Source: Planococcus soli
Lineage (GTDB): Bacteria; Bacillota; Bacilli; Bacillales_A; Planococcaceae
Direction of reading: 5' to 3'
DNA length: 64,000 nucleotides
Assembly (NCBI RefSeq): GCF_016881065.1
Contig: NZ_WXYN01000051.1
Span: forward strand, 558,001 to 622,000
The first letter of the stretch is position 1, and each line of letters begins with the position of its first letter. Made by a program: the position numbers and the translations under genes. The notes under the pieces are model-generated. The model did no database searches. It had not been told where the DNA came from and worked only from the letters and a program-made list of their open reading frames with translations. Below, piece after piece: positions 8,839 to 17,896 of this stretch.

Positions 8839-9636
8839 GTGAAAATTTTATTTATCGGAGATATTGTAGGATCAATCGGAAGAGATGCATTGGAATCGTA
8901 TTTACCAAGATTGAAAAGAAAGTATTCGCCGGATGTCATTATCGCCAATGGTGAAAATGCAGCAGCAGGACGCGGCATCACCAAAGCTATTTACCAGGAT
9001 CTTTTATTCATGGGAGTGGACATGGTGACAATGGGCAACCATACGTGGGATCAGAAAGAGATTTTTGATTTTATTGATGAAGTGGATTATTTGATCCGTC
9101 CTGCCAACTTTTCAGACGAAGCGCCAGGACGCGGCATGGCGACTGTGACAAAAAATGGGCAGACCTTGTCTGTCATCAATTTGCACGGCCGTGTATTCCT
9201 GCCGCCGCACGGGGACCCGTTCGAAAAAGCGGATGAGCTTGTAGCGGAAGCCAAAGCGATTTCACCATTGGTGTTTGTGGATTTTCATGCAGAAGCTACC
9301 AGTGAAAAAATTGCCATGGGCTGGCATTTGGATGGCCGGGCTTCAGTTGTGGTCGGAACCCATACACATGTTCAAACAGCCGATGCACGCATTTTGCCAA
9401 ATGGTACAGCCTACATCTCGGACGTGGGCATGACAGGACCTTATGATGAAATTCTGGGAATGACCAAAGAATCTGTGTTGTACCGGTTCAAGACCAATAT
9501 GCCAACTCGTTTTGAAGTGCCAAAGCGCGGTCGTTCCGTAGTCAGTGGCTTCTTCACCGAAGTGGATGACCAAACGGGCAAAGCAACTGCTTTTGAACGG
9601 GTTTACATCAATGAAGATTACCCATTTCAAGGTTAA
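8839..9636 (+). CDS. ymdB: YmdB-family metallophosphoesterase (2',3'-cyclic nucleotide phosphodiesterase)
   Basis: 265 residues; GTG at 8839 after AAAGGTGA gives the family N-terminus MKILFIGDIVGS. Metal ligands are visible in order: GDIVG, ANGENAAAGRG, MGNHTWD, DFHAEATSEK and GTHTHVQTAD. In B. subtilis YmdB acts on 2',3'-cyclic AMP and influences the motility-to-biofilm switch; that biology may not carry over to a coccus. B. subtilis has spoVS next; it is not present here. Confidence 0.93.
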   Translation: MKILFIGDIVGSIGRDALESYLPRLKRKYSPDVIIANGENAAAGRGITKAIYQDLLFMGVDMVTMGNHTWDQKEIFDFIDEVDYLIRPANFSDEAPGRGMATVTKNGQTLSVINLHGRVFLPPHGDPFEKADELVAEAKAISPLVFVDFHAEATSEKIAMGWHLDGRASVVVGTHTHVQTADARILPNGTAYISDVGMTGPYDEILGMTKESVLYRFKTNMPTRFEVPKRGRSVVSGFFTEVDDQTGKATAFERVYINEDYPFQG

Positions 9637-9680
9637 AAGGGAAGCTTTTTGACGAAACTCCGACAATTTGGGCAGACGTC

Positions 9681-9710
9681 TTGTAGAACATGTCCGGTTT
9701 TCAGTATAAT
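9681..9710 (+). promoter_or_regulatory. Possible promoter upstream of the miaB remnant and ymcA
   Basis: TTGTAG (9681), 18-bp spacer, TATAAT (9705-9710). It would now drive ymcA through a 300-base leader containing the miaB remains. Confidence 0.5.
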
Positions 9711-9773
9711 AAAGTATCGTTTAAAAGGTTTTTATAAACGAACTTCAGAAAAAATGATATGCTGCTCAACTGA

Positions 9774-10013
9774 TTTAACATCAGCCAGGTACAAACATAC
9801 GTGGACGGATTGAATAATGTGCTGGTGCAAGGCGGGAATCTTGTCGACGAGATCCATTTACCTGTACAATCAGAATCGATGGCAACACAAAACCGATCCA
9901 AGCATCTATTCACATGTACGCTCTATGGGGCAGTTAAAATTACGGAAACTAAAAAATGGTCGCTGAACGATGAATTTACAAAAGTCGTATCAGGCCAAGA
10001 AATGGGTGTCTAG
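9774..10013 (+). pseudogene. miaB: Remnant of miaB (tRNA methylthiotransferase), internally deleted
   Basis: An open frame without a convincing start (first stop-free codon 9774, GTG at 9801, no ribosome site) encodes two pieces recognisable from MiaB. The first is VQGGNLVDEIHLPVQSES, corresponding to the conserved GGNLV-HIHLPVQSGS segment of the radical-SAM domain. The second is VKITETKKWSLNDE, corresponding to the end of the TRAM domain, usually VKVTEAKTWSLNGE. The N-terminal domain, the CxxxCxxC cluster site and some 400 residues in total are missing. MiaB sits exactly here, before ymcA, in Bacillus. The frame ends two bases before ymcA, so it may survive as a translational lead-in. Confidence 0.75.
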
Positions 10014-10015
10014 AA

Positions 10016-10441
10016 ATGACGTATACAAAACAGGAAATCGTCGCAAAAGCGCGCGAAGTAGCAGATATGATCGCAGCAACAGAAGAAGTGGATTTCTTTA
10101 AGCGTGCAGAAGCACAAATTAATGAAAACCAGCAAATTCGTGAAAAAATTGCCAGCTTGAAGAGCCTGCAAAAGCAAGCTGTTAACTTCCAGGCATATGG
10201 CAAAGAACGGGCATTGACTTTGATTGAAGGCAAAATCGCTAAAATCGAAGAAGAAATCGATGCTGTGCCAATCGTTCAGGAGTTCAAGCAATCCCAGAGC
10301 GACGTCAATTCGTTGTTGCAGATGGTGTCAACCGCCATTGCCAACCAAGTAACAAACAACATCATCACGGAAACAGGCGGCGATTTGCTGCGCGGCGAAA
10401 CCGGATCAAAAGTCCGCAATGACAAACCGGGAAGCTGTTAA
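10016..10441 (+). CDS. ymcA: YmcA/YlbF family RNase Y specificity factor subunit (RicA)
   Basis: 141 residues, mostly helical and charged, with the family ending TGGDLLRGETGS and a single cysteine as the last residue. YmcA (RicA), YlbF (RicF) and YaaT (RicT) form the Y-complex that steers RNase Y to certain transcripts; the complex binds iron-sulfur clusters in B. subtilis. The ribosome site GGGTG is weak and lies inside the end of the miaB remnant, which suggests ymcA was translationally coupled to miaB. cotE, which normally follows, is absent. Confidence 0.9.
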   Translation: MTYTKQEIVAKAREVADMIAATEEVDFFKRAEAQINENQQIREKIASLKSLQKQAVNFQAYGKERALTLIEGKIAKIEEEIDAVPIVQEFKQSQSDVNSLLQMVSTAIANQVTNNIITETGGDLLRGETGSKVRNDKPGSC

Positions 10442-10443
10442 AA

Positions 10444-10577
10444 TAAAAGCGGAAGCGGCCGTTCAACTCCGACAGGCATAAGACAGACCAGCAGGGTGGC
10501 GCTTTTTGCCACGCAGCTGGGTTGGCTTATGACCCGAGGAGTTGGCCGCTGGAGCTGGATAAAAGAAAAGTGGAAGC
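10444..10577 (-). repeat. Dispersed palindromic repeat element, inverted copy
   Basis: Read on the minus strand it has GCTTCCACTTTTC and GCTTCCGCTTTTA at its two ends, 121 bp apart, with the same core words as the recA array (CAGCTCCAGCGGCCAACTCCTCGGG, read in parts) plus CATAAGCC and CTTATGCCTGTCGG arms around a variable hairpin. It occupies the place of cotE between ymcA and mutS. Confidence 0.78.
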
Positions 10578-10628
10578 AATCATCTAGGGAAGGTAACCTA
10601 AGACCACCCCATGCTTCCTTAAAGCATC

Positions 10629-10663
10629 AAACTGAAAGAGCCAAAGCTCTTTCAGTTTTTTCT
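10629..10663 (+). terminator. Strong intrinsic terminator before mutS
   Basis: 13-bp perfect stem AAACTGAAAGAGC/GCTCTTTCAGTTT, CAAA loop, T-run. Ends ymcA transcription. Confidence 0.88.
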
Positions 10664-10679
10664 TTTCCGCATTGATTTT

Positions 10680-10688
10680 TGGTATAAT
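10680..10688 (+). promoter_or_regulatory. Extended -10 of the likely mutSL promoter
   Basis: TTGGTATAATGG contains a TG-extended TATAAT at 10683-10688; no good -35 is seen at 17 bp. Lies 37 bp before the mutS start. Confidence 0.5.
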
Positions 10689-10724
10689 GGAGAAACGACG
10701 AATCGATTTGAAAGAGGTTTTATA

Positions 10725-13250
10725 ATGGCACCGACACCGATGATGCAACAATATTTTCAAGTGAAGTCCGAATACCTGGACGCATTTTTATTTTTCCGGA
10801 TGGGCGATTTTTATGAATTGTTTTATGACGATGCCATCAACGCATCGCAAATTTTGGAAATCACGCTGACGAGCCGCGGCGGAACCGGCGACGACCGGAT
10901 TCCGATGTGCGGCGTACCACACCATGCGGCGAAAAACTATATTGATCAATTGATCCTGAAAGGCCATAAAGTGGCCATCTGTGAACAAGTGGAAGATCCG
11001 AAAACGGCCAAAGGAGTCGTCAAGCGCGAAGTGGTGCGCCTCGTTACTCCGGGCACGCATACGGAAGGAAAAAGCGTCGATTCCAAATCAAATGTGTTTT
11101 TAGCGGCGGCCGATGAGCTGTCAGATGGATTTGGATTGTCTTATATTGACATCAGCACAGGTGAAGCAACCGCGACATACATAATGGGGACGGAAAAGGC
11201 ACTGCTTCAGGAACTGCAATCGTTGAATATCCGTGAGCTGGTGGTTTCGGAACAATTGTTTGTCTTGCTGAACGAAGAAGAACAGAACTTGGTGTTGTCC
11301 ATTGAAACCATGGAAACAGCATTCCCGGTGCCGCCTGCGCAAGTAGCAGAGTGCCCGGAAGACTTGCAAATGAGCTGCCAGCGTTTATTGACCTATATTT
11401 CGCGTACGCAAAAACAGTCTCTCGACCATATCCAAGCCTTTACGTATAAAGAAAACAATCAGCTGTTAAGCATCGATTTTCATTCAAAACGCAATTTGGA
11501 ATTGCTGCAGTCGATTCGCGGTGCTGAAACAAAAGGGACGCTGCTGTGGCTGTTGGACGAAACCGTAACGGCAATGGGCAGCCGGAAACTAAAGCAATGG
11601 CTGCATCAACCTTTGGCGAACAAGCGCATGATCGAAGAACGCCAACAAATGGTAGCGGCTTTGATCGATCAGTATTTCGTGCGTGTGGAGCTTCAGGGGC
11701 TGTTGAAAGAAGTCTATGACTTGGAACGCCTGTCCGGACGCATCGCCTTTGGCAGTGCCAGTGGACGCGATTTAGCACAGCTTCGGAGTTCGCTGGAGAA
11801 AGTGCCGAAGCTTATTGAAGAACTGGCCAATTCCGGCAACCCGGCATTGCAGGAATTCAGCGGAAAACTGGACCGCTGCATCGAGGTCTGTGAATTGCTG
11901 CAGGCCATCAGCGAAAATCCGCCCTTGTCTTCAAAAGAAGGCGGCGTCATCCGTGACGGATTCCATAAACAGTTGGATGAATACCGGGATGCTTCACGCA
12001 ACGGCAAAGATTGGATTGCGGAACTCGAACAAAAAGAACGCAAATTGACCGGCGTCAAAACCTTGAAAATCGGCTATAACCGTATTTTTGGCTATTATAT
12101 TGAAATGTCTAAAGCCAATATGCATTTGGCGGATTTGGAGCGATATGACCGGAAGCAGACTTTGGCCAATGCCGAACGCTACACGACACCGGAACTCAAG
12201 GAAAAAGAAGCGTTGATCTTGACAGCTGAAGAAGAAAGCTTGTCACTTGAATACAATCTGTTTGTGGCCATCAGAGATGAAGTCAAGCAGTATATTTCGC
12301 GTATTCAGCGACTGGCTTCCTCGCTCAGCGGACTGGATGTCTTTTTAAGTTTCGCCAACGTGGCGGAAAAATATCGTTTTGTGAAACCCGAGTTTAACGA
12401 TCTAAATGAAATAACGATTAAAGAAGGACGCCATCCGGTCGTTGAAAAAATGCTTAACAAGCAGCATTACGTACCGAACGATTGTGTTCTGGCGGAAGGC
12501 CAAAACATGCTGCTGATAACGGGACCGAACATGTCTGGTAAAAGTACGTATATGCGCCAAGTGGCGTTGACGATTGTGCTGGCACAGATCGGCAGTTATG
12601 TCCCAGCAGAATCGGCGAATTTGCCGATTGTCGATCAGATTTTCACGCGCATCGGAGCAGCCGATGACCTGGTGTCAGGACAAAGTACGTTTATGGTGGA
12701 AATGCTCGAGTCGCAGTATGCCATCACCCACGCAACCAAAAACAGCTTGTTGCTGTTTGATGAAATTGGCCGCGGTACTTCGACCTATGACGGCATGGCG
12801 CTGGCTCAGTCGATGATTGAGTACATCCACCGGGAAATTGGCGCAAATACGCTGTTTTCAACCCATTATCATGAGTTGACAGCGTTGGAAAAATCGCTCG
12901 ACAATCTTCACAATGTCCACGTAGCGGCAATGGAACAATCGGGCAAAGTGGTCTTTTTGCACAAAGTGAAAAAAGGCCCAGCCGATAAAAGCTACGGGAT
13001 TCATGTGGCCGAACTGGCGAATTTGCCGGAGCCGATCCTGGCGCGTGCCCGTGAATTGCTGAAAACCTTTGAAGAGGATAAAAAGCAGCAGCCGAAAACG
13101 ATTGAACAGTTATCTTTTTTTGATGAAACAGACACTGAAAGAGATGAAATCCTGCAGGCCATCACAGATGTTGAAGTGTTTGCGATGACGCCTCTTCAAG
13201 CGCTGCAGATGCTTAGCGACCTGCAGCAAAAGCTGACCAATAAGGAGTGA
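10725..13250 (+). CDS. mutS: DNA mismatch repair protein MutS
   Basis: 841 residues. The N-terminal mismatch-recognition Phe-x-Glu motif is visible as GDFYELF (~residue 27). The ATPase domain has Walker A GPNMSGKST near 603, followed by DDLVSGQSTFMVEM, DEIGRGTSTYDG and STHYHELT. The protein binds mispairs and recruits MutL. Length and domain set are complete. mutL follows after four bases, so the two form an operon with the terminator-flanked promoter upstream. Confidence 0.98.
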   Translation: MAPTPMMQQYFQVKSEYLDAFLFFRMGDFYELFYDDAINASQILEITLTSRGGTGDDRIPMCGVPHHAAKNYIDQLILKGHKVAICEQVEDPKTAKGVVKREVVRLVTPGTHTEGKSVDSKSNVFLAAADELSDGFGLSYIDISTGEATATYIMGTEKALLQELQSLNIRELVVSEQLFVLLNEEEQNLVLSIETMETAFPVPPAQVAECPEDLQMSCQRLLTYISRTQKQSLDHIQAFTYKENNQLLSIDFHSKRNLELLQSIRGAETKGTLLWLLDETVTAMGSRKLKQWLHQPLANKRMIEERQQMVAALIDQYFVRVELQGLLKEVYDLERLSGRIAFGSASGRDLAQLRSSLEKVPKLIEELANSGNPALQEFSGKLDRCIEVCELLQAISENPPLSSKEGGVIRDGFHKQLDEYRDASRNGKDWIAELEQKERKLTGVKTLKIGYNRIFGYYIEMSKANMHLADLERYDRKQTLANAERYTTPELKEKEALILTAEEESLSLEYNLFVAIRDEVKQYISRIQRLASSLSGLDVFLSFANVAEKYRFVKPEFNDLNEITIKEGRHPVVEKMLNKQHYVPNDCVLAEGQNMLLITGPNMSGKSTYMRQVALTIVLAQIGSYVPAESANLPIVDQIFTRIGAADDLVSGQSTFMVEMLESQYAITHATKNSLLLFDEIGRGTSTYDGMALAQSMIEYIHREIGANTLFSTHYHELTALEKSLDNLHNVHVAAMEQSGKVVFLHKVKKGPADKSYGIHVAELANLPEPILARARELLKTFEEDKKQQPKTIEQLSFFDETDTERDEILQAITDVEVFAMTPLQALQMLSDLQQKLTNKE

Positions 13251-13254
13251 GACC

Positions 13255-15060
13255 ATGGGCATCATACGATTGATGGACGAACCTCTATCCAATAAAATAG
13301 CCGCTGGTGAAGTGGTGGAACGCCCGACGTCAGTCGTCAAGGAATTGGTGGAAAACGCTATTGATGCCGGGAGCACGGCCGTTGAAGTGCAGCTGATCGA
13401 AGCTGGACTGACATCGATTCAGATTATCGACAATGGTGCCGGCATGGATGCCGATGATGCCTTGCTGTCCTTTTCCCGCCACGCCACCAGTAAAATTGCC
13501 CACGAACATGACCTGTTCCGGATCCGGACGCTCGGGTTCCGCGGGGAAGCGCTGGCAAGTATCGCTTCGGTGTCCAAAGTGACCTTGCATACATCGGACG
13601 GTTCAAGCGGGACTTTTGTCCAGATGGAAGGCGGACGCCTGACTGAGCATCGCGCCGGATCTCTTAGAAAAGGCACGGATATCAAAATCGATCAACTGTT
13701 TTTTAACACGCCCGCACGGCTGAAATACATGAAGACGCTGCAGACGGAGCTTGGCCATACGATCGATTTGCTCAACCGCTTTGCGCTGAGTTATCCAGGC
13801 GTTGCCTTCAAGCTGTCGCACGATGGCAGAACTATTTTGCAAACCTCCGGCAGCGGAGAAATCAAACGTGTGCTGGCTGATATATATGGAGTGGCGATTG
13901 CCAAGAAAATGATTCCTTTCGAAGGACAGTCGCACGATTACAAGGTATCAGGCTATGCGTCGCTTCCTGAAATCACCCGTGCCAATAAAAACTACATTTC
14001 CTTGTTCGTCAATGGCCGTTGGGTCAAGCATTACGCCATCGCCAATACGGTACACAAGGCTTACCATACTTTTTTGCCGCTCGAGCGGCAGCCGATTGTT
14101 GTATTGAACATTGAAGGCGATCCTTATTTGACAGATGTCAATGTCCATCCGTCCAAGCAGCAGATCCGCCTGAGCAAAGAAAAAGAATTGATGGAACTGA
14201 TTTACGAGACTATCCGCCGAACCATCAGTACAGTGGTCCGTGCACCCATCATCGACAAGCCGAAGCCGGTCAAACAAGCGCCGACCAAGCAATTGGATCT
14301 ATGGAAGAGCTCGTTCACGGTGCAGGAACCCAAACAGCCATTGCCGAATCATGCAGCAGAAGACTGGCACGAATTGCCGGTAGAGAAAGCGATCGCACCG
14401 GTTCAGCCAGATCCTCTGCCGATGGATGAGGAAGTGCCGGAAGCAGAGCTGCCTGAAAAGGATGACAGTCCGCAATTTCCCGAACTGGAAGTGGTAGGCC
14501 AGATTCACGGAACATATATAGTGGCACAAAGCAACGACGGCTTTTACCTGGTCGATCAGCACGCAGCGCAAGAGCGCATCAAATACGAATATTTCCGTGA
14601 AAAAGTGGGCGACATCGACAGCAATGAACGGCAGTCGTTGCTGTTGCCATTGACTTTCCATTACAGCCGTGACGAAGCGCTAAGGCTGAAAGATAATCTG
14701 AATGTCCTGTCTGACAGCGGTGTGTTTCTTGAAGAATTCGGGGATACTTCATTTATTGTCCGTGAATATCCCACTTGGTTTCCAAAAGGATTCGAACAGG
14801 AAGTCATTGAGGATTTGATCGAGCAAGTGTTGACCGAACGCAAAGTGGATGTCAAAAAACTGCGTGAAGATGCAGCTATCATGATGAGCTGCAAACGGTC
14901 CATCAAAGCCAATCATTTCCTGCAGAAGCACGATATGGAAAGGCTGTTGGCTGATTTGAAAAATGCGGAGCAACCTTTCACATGTCCGCACGGACGTCCT
15001 GTCATCATCCATTTTAAAACCTATGATGTTGAAAAGATGTTTAAGCGCGTAATGAATTAA
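13255..15060 (+). CDS. mutL: DNA mismatch repair protein MutL with endonuclease motif
   Basis: 601 residues, ATG after AAGGAGTGAG. The N-terminal GHKL ATPase shows ELVENAIDAGS, DNGAGM, RHATSKI and GFRGEAL. A Pro/Glu-rich linker spans about 330-405. The C-terminal domain has the metal-binding endonuclease motif DQHAAQERIKYE (~433) plus SCKRSIKA and CPHGRP, the zinc-site set of MutL proteins that nick DNA. This is expected in a bacterium without MutH-directed repair. Confidence 0.97.
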   Translation: MGIIRLMDEPLSNKIAAGEVVERPTSVVKELVENAIDAGSTAVEVQLIEAGLTSIQIIDNGAGMDADDALLSFSRHATSKIAHEHDLFRIRTLGFRGEALASIASVSKVTLHTSDGSSGTFVQMEGGRLTEHRAGSLRKGTDIKIDQLFFNTPARLKYMKTLQTELGHTIDLLNRFALSYPGVAFKLSHDGRTILQTSGSGEIKRVLADIYGVAIAKKMIPFEGQSHDYKVSGYASLPEITRANKNYISLFVNGRWVKHYAIANTVHKAYHTFLPLERQPIVVLNIEGDPYLTDVNVHPSKQQIRLSKEKELMELIYETIRRTISTVVRAPIIDKPKPVKQAPTKQLDLWKSSFTVQEPKQPLPNHAAEDWHELPVEKAIAPVQPDPLPMDEEVPEAELPEKDDSPQFPELEVVGQIHGTYIVAQSNDGFYLVDQHAAQERIKYEYFREKVGDIDSNERQSLLLPLTFHYSRDEALRLKDNLNVLSDSGVFLEEFGDTSFIVREYPTWFPKGFEQEVIEDLIEQVLTERKVDVKKLREDAAIMMSCKRSIKANHFLQKHDMERLLADLKNAEQPFTCPHGRPVIIHFKTYDVEKMFKRVMN

Positions 15061-15138
15061 ACTTTAGAGGGCTTAGTCCAAAGAGTTTTGGGTATTAGTA
15101 TAGAATAGGTGAAACGACTCAGTAGGAGGGTGTAGAGA

Positions 15139-16059
15139 ATGCAGGTAAGCAAAGACTATATACGCGTCTCTGATGGGCACGAACTCTTTTATGTCTGCTA
15201 CGAACCGCCAAGCCCGATTGGACATGTTCATATCATTCATGGAATGGCGGAGCACGTTGGCAGATATGCGGAATTCGCCGAGTATTTGGCCAACCGTGGA
15301 TTTGTTGTTTCAGCCCACGATCAGCGAGGACACGGGGAAACGGCAGAACGCAATGGAGTACAGGGTTATTTTGCAGATACTGACGGTTTTGAACGGATCG
15401 TGGAAGATGCCCACACCATTATTACCGAAGTGCAGCACGCGACCGGCAATCTGCCGCTGATCCTGTTCGGTCATAGCATGGGCTCATTTGTCACCCGCCG
15501 CTACATGCAACTGCACAGTGAAGATATCAGCCGTGTGGTGTTGTCCGGCACTGGCGGTGATCCCGGTACTGCCGGTAAACTTGGTTTGGCCGTTGCAATT
15601 GCCTCGGCGAAAACACGGGGCAAGCAGGAGCCGAGCAAAACCTTGGGGAAAATGACTTTCGGCAGTTTTAATAAGCCTTTCGAAAAAGAAGGCTCCCCTT
15701 ACGCTTGGCTGAGCCGGGACATGGAAGCGGTCGCGAAATACGAAGCCGATCCATGGTGCGGTTTTGAATCGACAAATCAGTTCTACATCGATCTGTTTTC
15801 CGGACTAGCGGTTATCAACAAGCCAGCGGAAATTGCCAAAATCCGCAAAGACTTGCCGGTCCTGCTGATTAGCGGCTCTATGGATCCTGTTGGCAGCAAC
15901 GGAAAAGGGGTATTCAGTTCTGCCAAGCAGTTTGTTGATGCTGGAATGGATAACGTCAAAGTTTATCTTGTTGAGCAAGGACGGCACGAATTGCTGAATG
16001 AAATCGATCGCCATGCTCACTTCGGGCTGATCGGCGATTGGATGTGCGGCAATGATTGA
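15139..16059 (+). CDS. Alpha/beta hydrolase of the monoacylglycerol-lipase (Hydrolase_4) type
   Basis: 306 residues. The lid-less lipase pattern [10 protein letters not shown] (oxyanion region), nucleophile elbow GHSMGS (Ser ~112), an acid residue in SGSMDPVG and the histidine in GRHELLNE make a complete triad. Probably hydrolyses monoglycerides or lysophospholipids in the cytoplasm; no signal peptide is present. Good RBS TAGGAGGG. It overlaps miaA by 8 bp, which suggests co-expression without a known functional link. Confidence 0.85.
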   Translation: MQVSKDYIRVSDGHELFYVCYEPPSPIGHVHIIHGMAEHVGRYAEFAEYLANRGFVVSAHDQRGHGETAERNGVQGYFADTDGFERIVEDAHTIITEVQHATGNLPLILFGHSMGSFVTRRYMQLHSEDISRVVLSGTGGDPGTAGKLGLAVAIASAKTRGKQEPSKTLGKMTFGSFNKPFEKEGSPYAWLSRDMEAVAKYEADPWCGFESTNQFYIDLFSGLAVINKPAEIAKIRKDLPVLLISGSMDPVGSNGKGVFSSAKQFVDAGMDNVKVYLVEQGRHELLNEIDRHAHFGLIGDWMCGND

Positions 16060-17011
16060 CGTAGTAGCCATTGTCGGCCCGACTGCCTCCGGCAAAACGG
16101 CGCTGAGCATTGAACTCGCCAAAAGACTGGATGGCGAAATCATCAATGGTGATTCCATGCAAATATACCGGGACATGACAATCGGGACAGCAAAGATTTT
16201 GCCGGAAGAAATGGCTGGCATTCCGCATCATCTATTGGATATCAAAGAGCCGGATGAGAGCTTTTCAGTAGCTGAATACCAAAAGCTGGTAAGGGGGAAA
16301 ATTGATGACATCCGTTCGCGCGGCAAGCTTCCGATCATCGTTGGCGGATCTGGGCTATATGTCCAGGCCGTGCTGTTTGATTACCGTTTCTCGGAGGAGC
16401 CGGTTGACCAAAGCTTGCGCGACAGCTTGCATAAAGAGCTGGAAGAATTCGGTCCTGAGCGGATGCACCAAAAATTGATGGGGTTGGATCCCAAGTCGGA
16501 TATCCATCCTAACAACACACGGCGGGTTGTACGGGCAGTTGAAATTCTGATGAGCAGCAACCAAAAAAAGGGCGACCGTGAGCTTGCGTTGTCGCCGATG
16601 TATAATGAAGCGATTATCGGATTGGATATTCCAAGGGATATTCTGTATGAACGGATTAATCAGCGTGTAGATGTGATGATTGAACGTGGTCTGATAGACG
16701 AGGTCCAGTCCTTGCGGAATAGGGGCATCCGGGAAGTTCAATCAATCCAGGCAATAGGATATAAAGAGATTTACGCATATCTCGACGGGCAGGGAAACTT
16801 CGAGGAAGCCGTTGTAAAACTTAAACAGAACTCACGAAAATACGCCAAAAGACAGTTTACCTATTTTAAGAACAAGCTGCCGATCCTTTGGATAGACGCA
16901 CTTTCGGATCCTGAAAAGAATATCAACGAAATAACCGCTTTCATGCAGGAAACTGACAGGAACTGTCGAATTGATAAACTGACGGCAAATCAAACAAAAG
17001 CAGAGAAATAG
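16052..17011 (+). CDS. miaA: tRNA dimethylallyltransferase MiaA
   Basis: 319 residues. P-loop GPTASGKT (~8-15), [15 protein letters not shown] and [15 protein letters not shown] motifs are all present. It adds the isopentenyl group to A37 of tRNAs reading UNN codons (i6A). In most Bacillales MiaB then methylthiolates this base; the adjacent-region miaB is degraded here, so i6A might be the end product unless another methylthiotransferase exists. Followed closely by hfq, as in B. subtilis. Confidence 0.97.
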   Translation: MIDVVAIVGPTASGKTALSIELAKRLDGEIINGDSMQIYRDMTIGTAKILPEEMAGIPHHLLDIKEPDESFSVAEYQKLVRGKIDDIRSRGKLPIIVGGSGLYVQAVLFDYRFSEEPVDQSLRDSLHKELEEFGPERMHQKLMGLDPKSDIHPNNTRRVVRAVEILMSSNQKKGDRELALSPMYNEAIIGLDIPRDILYERINQRVDVMIERGLIDEVQSLRNRGIREVQSIQAIGYKEIYAYLDGQGNFEEAVVKLKQNSRKYAKRQFTYFKNKLPILWIDALSDPEKNINEITAFMQETDRNCRIDKLTANQTKAEK

Positions 17012-17021
17012 GGGGATTTAC

Positions 17022-17246
17022 ATGAAACCGATCAATATTCAGGACGTCTATTTAAATCAGCTTCGTAAAAATAATATTTACGTTACGGTTTTTTTACTTA
17101 ATGGCTTCCAATTAAAAGGAACCATTAAATCCTATGATAATTTTACGGTGCTGGTGGAAACGGAAGGCAAGCAGCAATTGATTTACAAGCATGCCATCTC
17201 GACATTTTCTCCGTCAAAACCTGTAGCGATTGAGCACGAAGAGTAA
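17022..17246 (+). CDS. hfq: RNA chaperone Hfq
   Basis: 74 residues, start after AGGGGGATT. Sm1 motif region ([28 protein letters not shown]) and Sm2 YKHAIST are intact. Hfq forms hexameric rings binding sRNAs and A-rich mRNA; in Firmicutes its role in sRNA regulation is limited. Ten bases after miaA, so likely co-transcribed. Confidence 0.97.
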   Translation: MKPINIQDVYLNQLRKNNIYVTVFLLNGFQLKGTIKSYDNFTVLVETEGKQQLIYKHAISTFSPSKPVAIEHEE

Positions 17247-17253
17247 AGAGGTT

Positions 17254-17282
17254 CCGGGCTGCATTTGCAGTCCGGTTTTTTT
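17254..17282 (+). terminator. Intrinsic terminator after hfq
   Basis: CCGGGCTGCA/TGCAGTCCGG stem (one G-T pair), two-base loop, seven T. Confidence 0.88.
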
Positions 17283-17309
17283 GTGGAACCGGAGGAATTA
17301 TAGTGTGTC

Positions 17310-17471
17310 CTAATGCCTGTCTAATCTGAGCGGGTGCTTCCGCTTTTCGGTGTCCAGCTCCAGCGCCCAGTCCCTCGAGTCGCTTCAGCCTTTCCGGAAA
17401 TGGCTGAATAACGCCATTACCGGCAAGGCTTCCAGCGCTTGTCGGGACAAACACGGGCGCTTCCGCTTTTC
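17310..17471 (+). repeat. Dispersed palindromic repeat element, type 2 core
   Basis: Two perfect copies of GCTTCCGCTTTTC at 17336 and 17459 (123 bp apart). The core differs from the recA array: CCTCGAGTCGCTTCAGCC pairs with the region GGCTTCCAGCGCTTGTCGGG, around an inner hairpin AACGCCATTACCGG. The same core is found inverted at 57781. With the hfq terminator it fills the ~300-bp gap before the rhodanese gene. Confidence 0.78.
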
Positions 17472-17476
17472 TATAG

Positions 17477-17505
17477 TTGACAGTTAGCTTTTGGGAGTAT
17501 AGCAT
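17477..17505 (+). promoter_or_regulatory. Possible promoter of the rhodanese gene
   Basis: TTGACA (17477), 17-bp spacer, TAGCAT. Like the rny promoter, the -35 begins a few bases after the last 13-mer of a repeat element. Confidence 0.45.
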
Positions 17506-17543
17506 CTTCAGGTGAATACGATTTAAATTCAGGAGGCGTACTT

Positions 17544-17843
17544 ATGAAAACCATTACAGCAGATGAATTGCAACAACGAGTAGAAGCTGGAGAAGAGCTG
17601 AACATTATCGACGTTCGCGAAGCGGACGAAGTCGCTGCAGGAATGATCCCTGGAGCAAAGCATATTCCGCTTGGTGAAGTGGAAGAACGCATCGGGGAAC
17701 TGGATGCTGGAAAAGAGTATCATATGGTCTGCCGTGCTGGCCGCCGCAGCGAAATGGCTTCAGGTATTTTAGAATCCAATGATTTCAAGACAGTTAACGT
17801 TGAAGGCGGCATGACTGCCTGGAACGGCGAAACAATCGCATAA
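17544..17843 (+). CDS. Single-domain rhodanese-like protein
   Basis: 99 residues, RBS AGGAGGCG. Rhodanese fold signatures: NIIDVREADEVAAGMIPGAKHIP, then the active-site cysteine in MVCRAGRRSEMA (~61) and GGMTAWNG at the end. Likely carries sulfane sulfur in the cytoplasm; substrate not deducible. Similar to small YqhL/GlpE-like proteins. It stands alone between a repeat element and a terminator. Confidence 0.88.
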   Translation: MKTITADELQQRVEAGEELNIIDVREADEVAAGMIPGAKHIPLGEVEERIGELDAGKEYHMVCRAGRRSEMASGILESNDFKTVNVEGGMTAWNGETIA

Positions 17844-17850
17844 GCAAAAA

Positions 17851-17889
17851 ACAGACGGCCTGGATTTCTTCCAGGGCGTCTGTTTTTTT
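17851..17889. terminator. Bidirectional terminator between convergent genes
   Basis: ACAGACG-CCTGG / CCAGG-CGTCTGT stem with A-run on the left and T-run on the right, serving the rhodanese gene (+) and the UPF0126 gene (-). Confidence 0.82.
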
Positions 17890-17896
17890 AAAAAAT

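Noticed and set aside
11440-11778. Minus-strand frames within mutS and mutL
   Set aside because: Shadows of conserved coding sequence without initiation signals.
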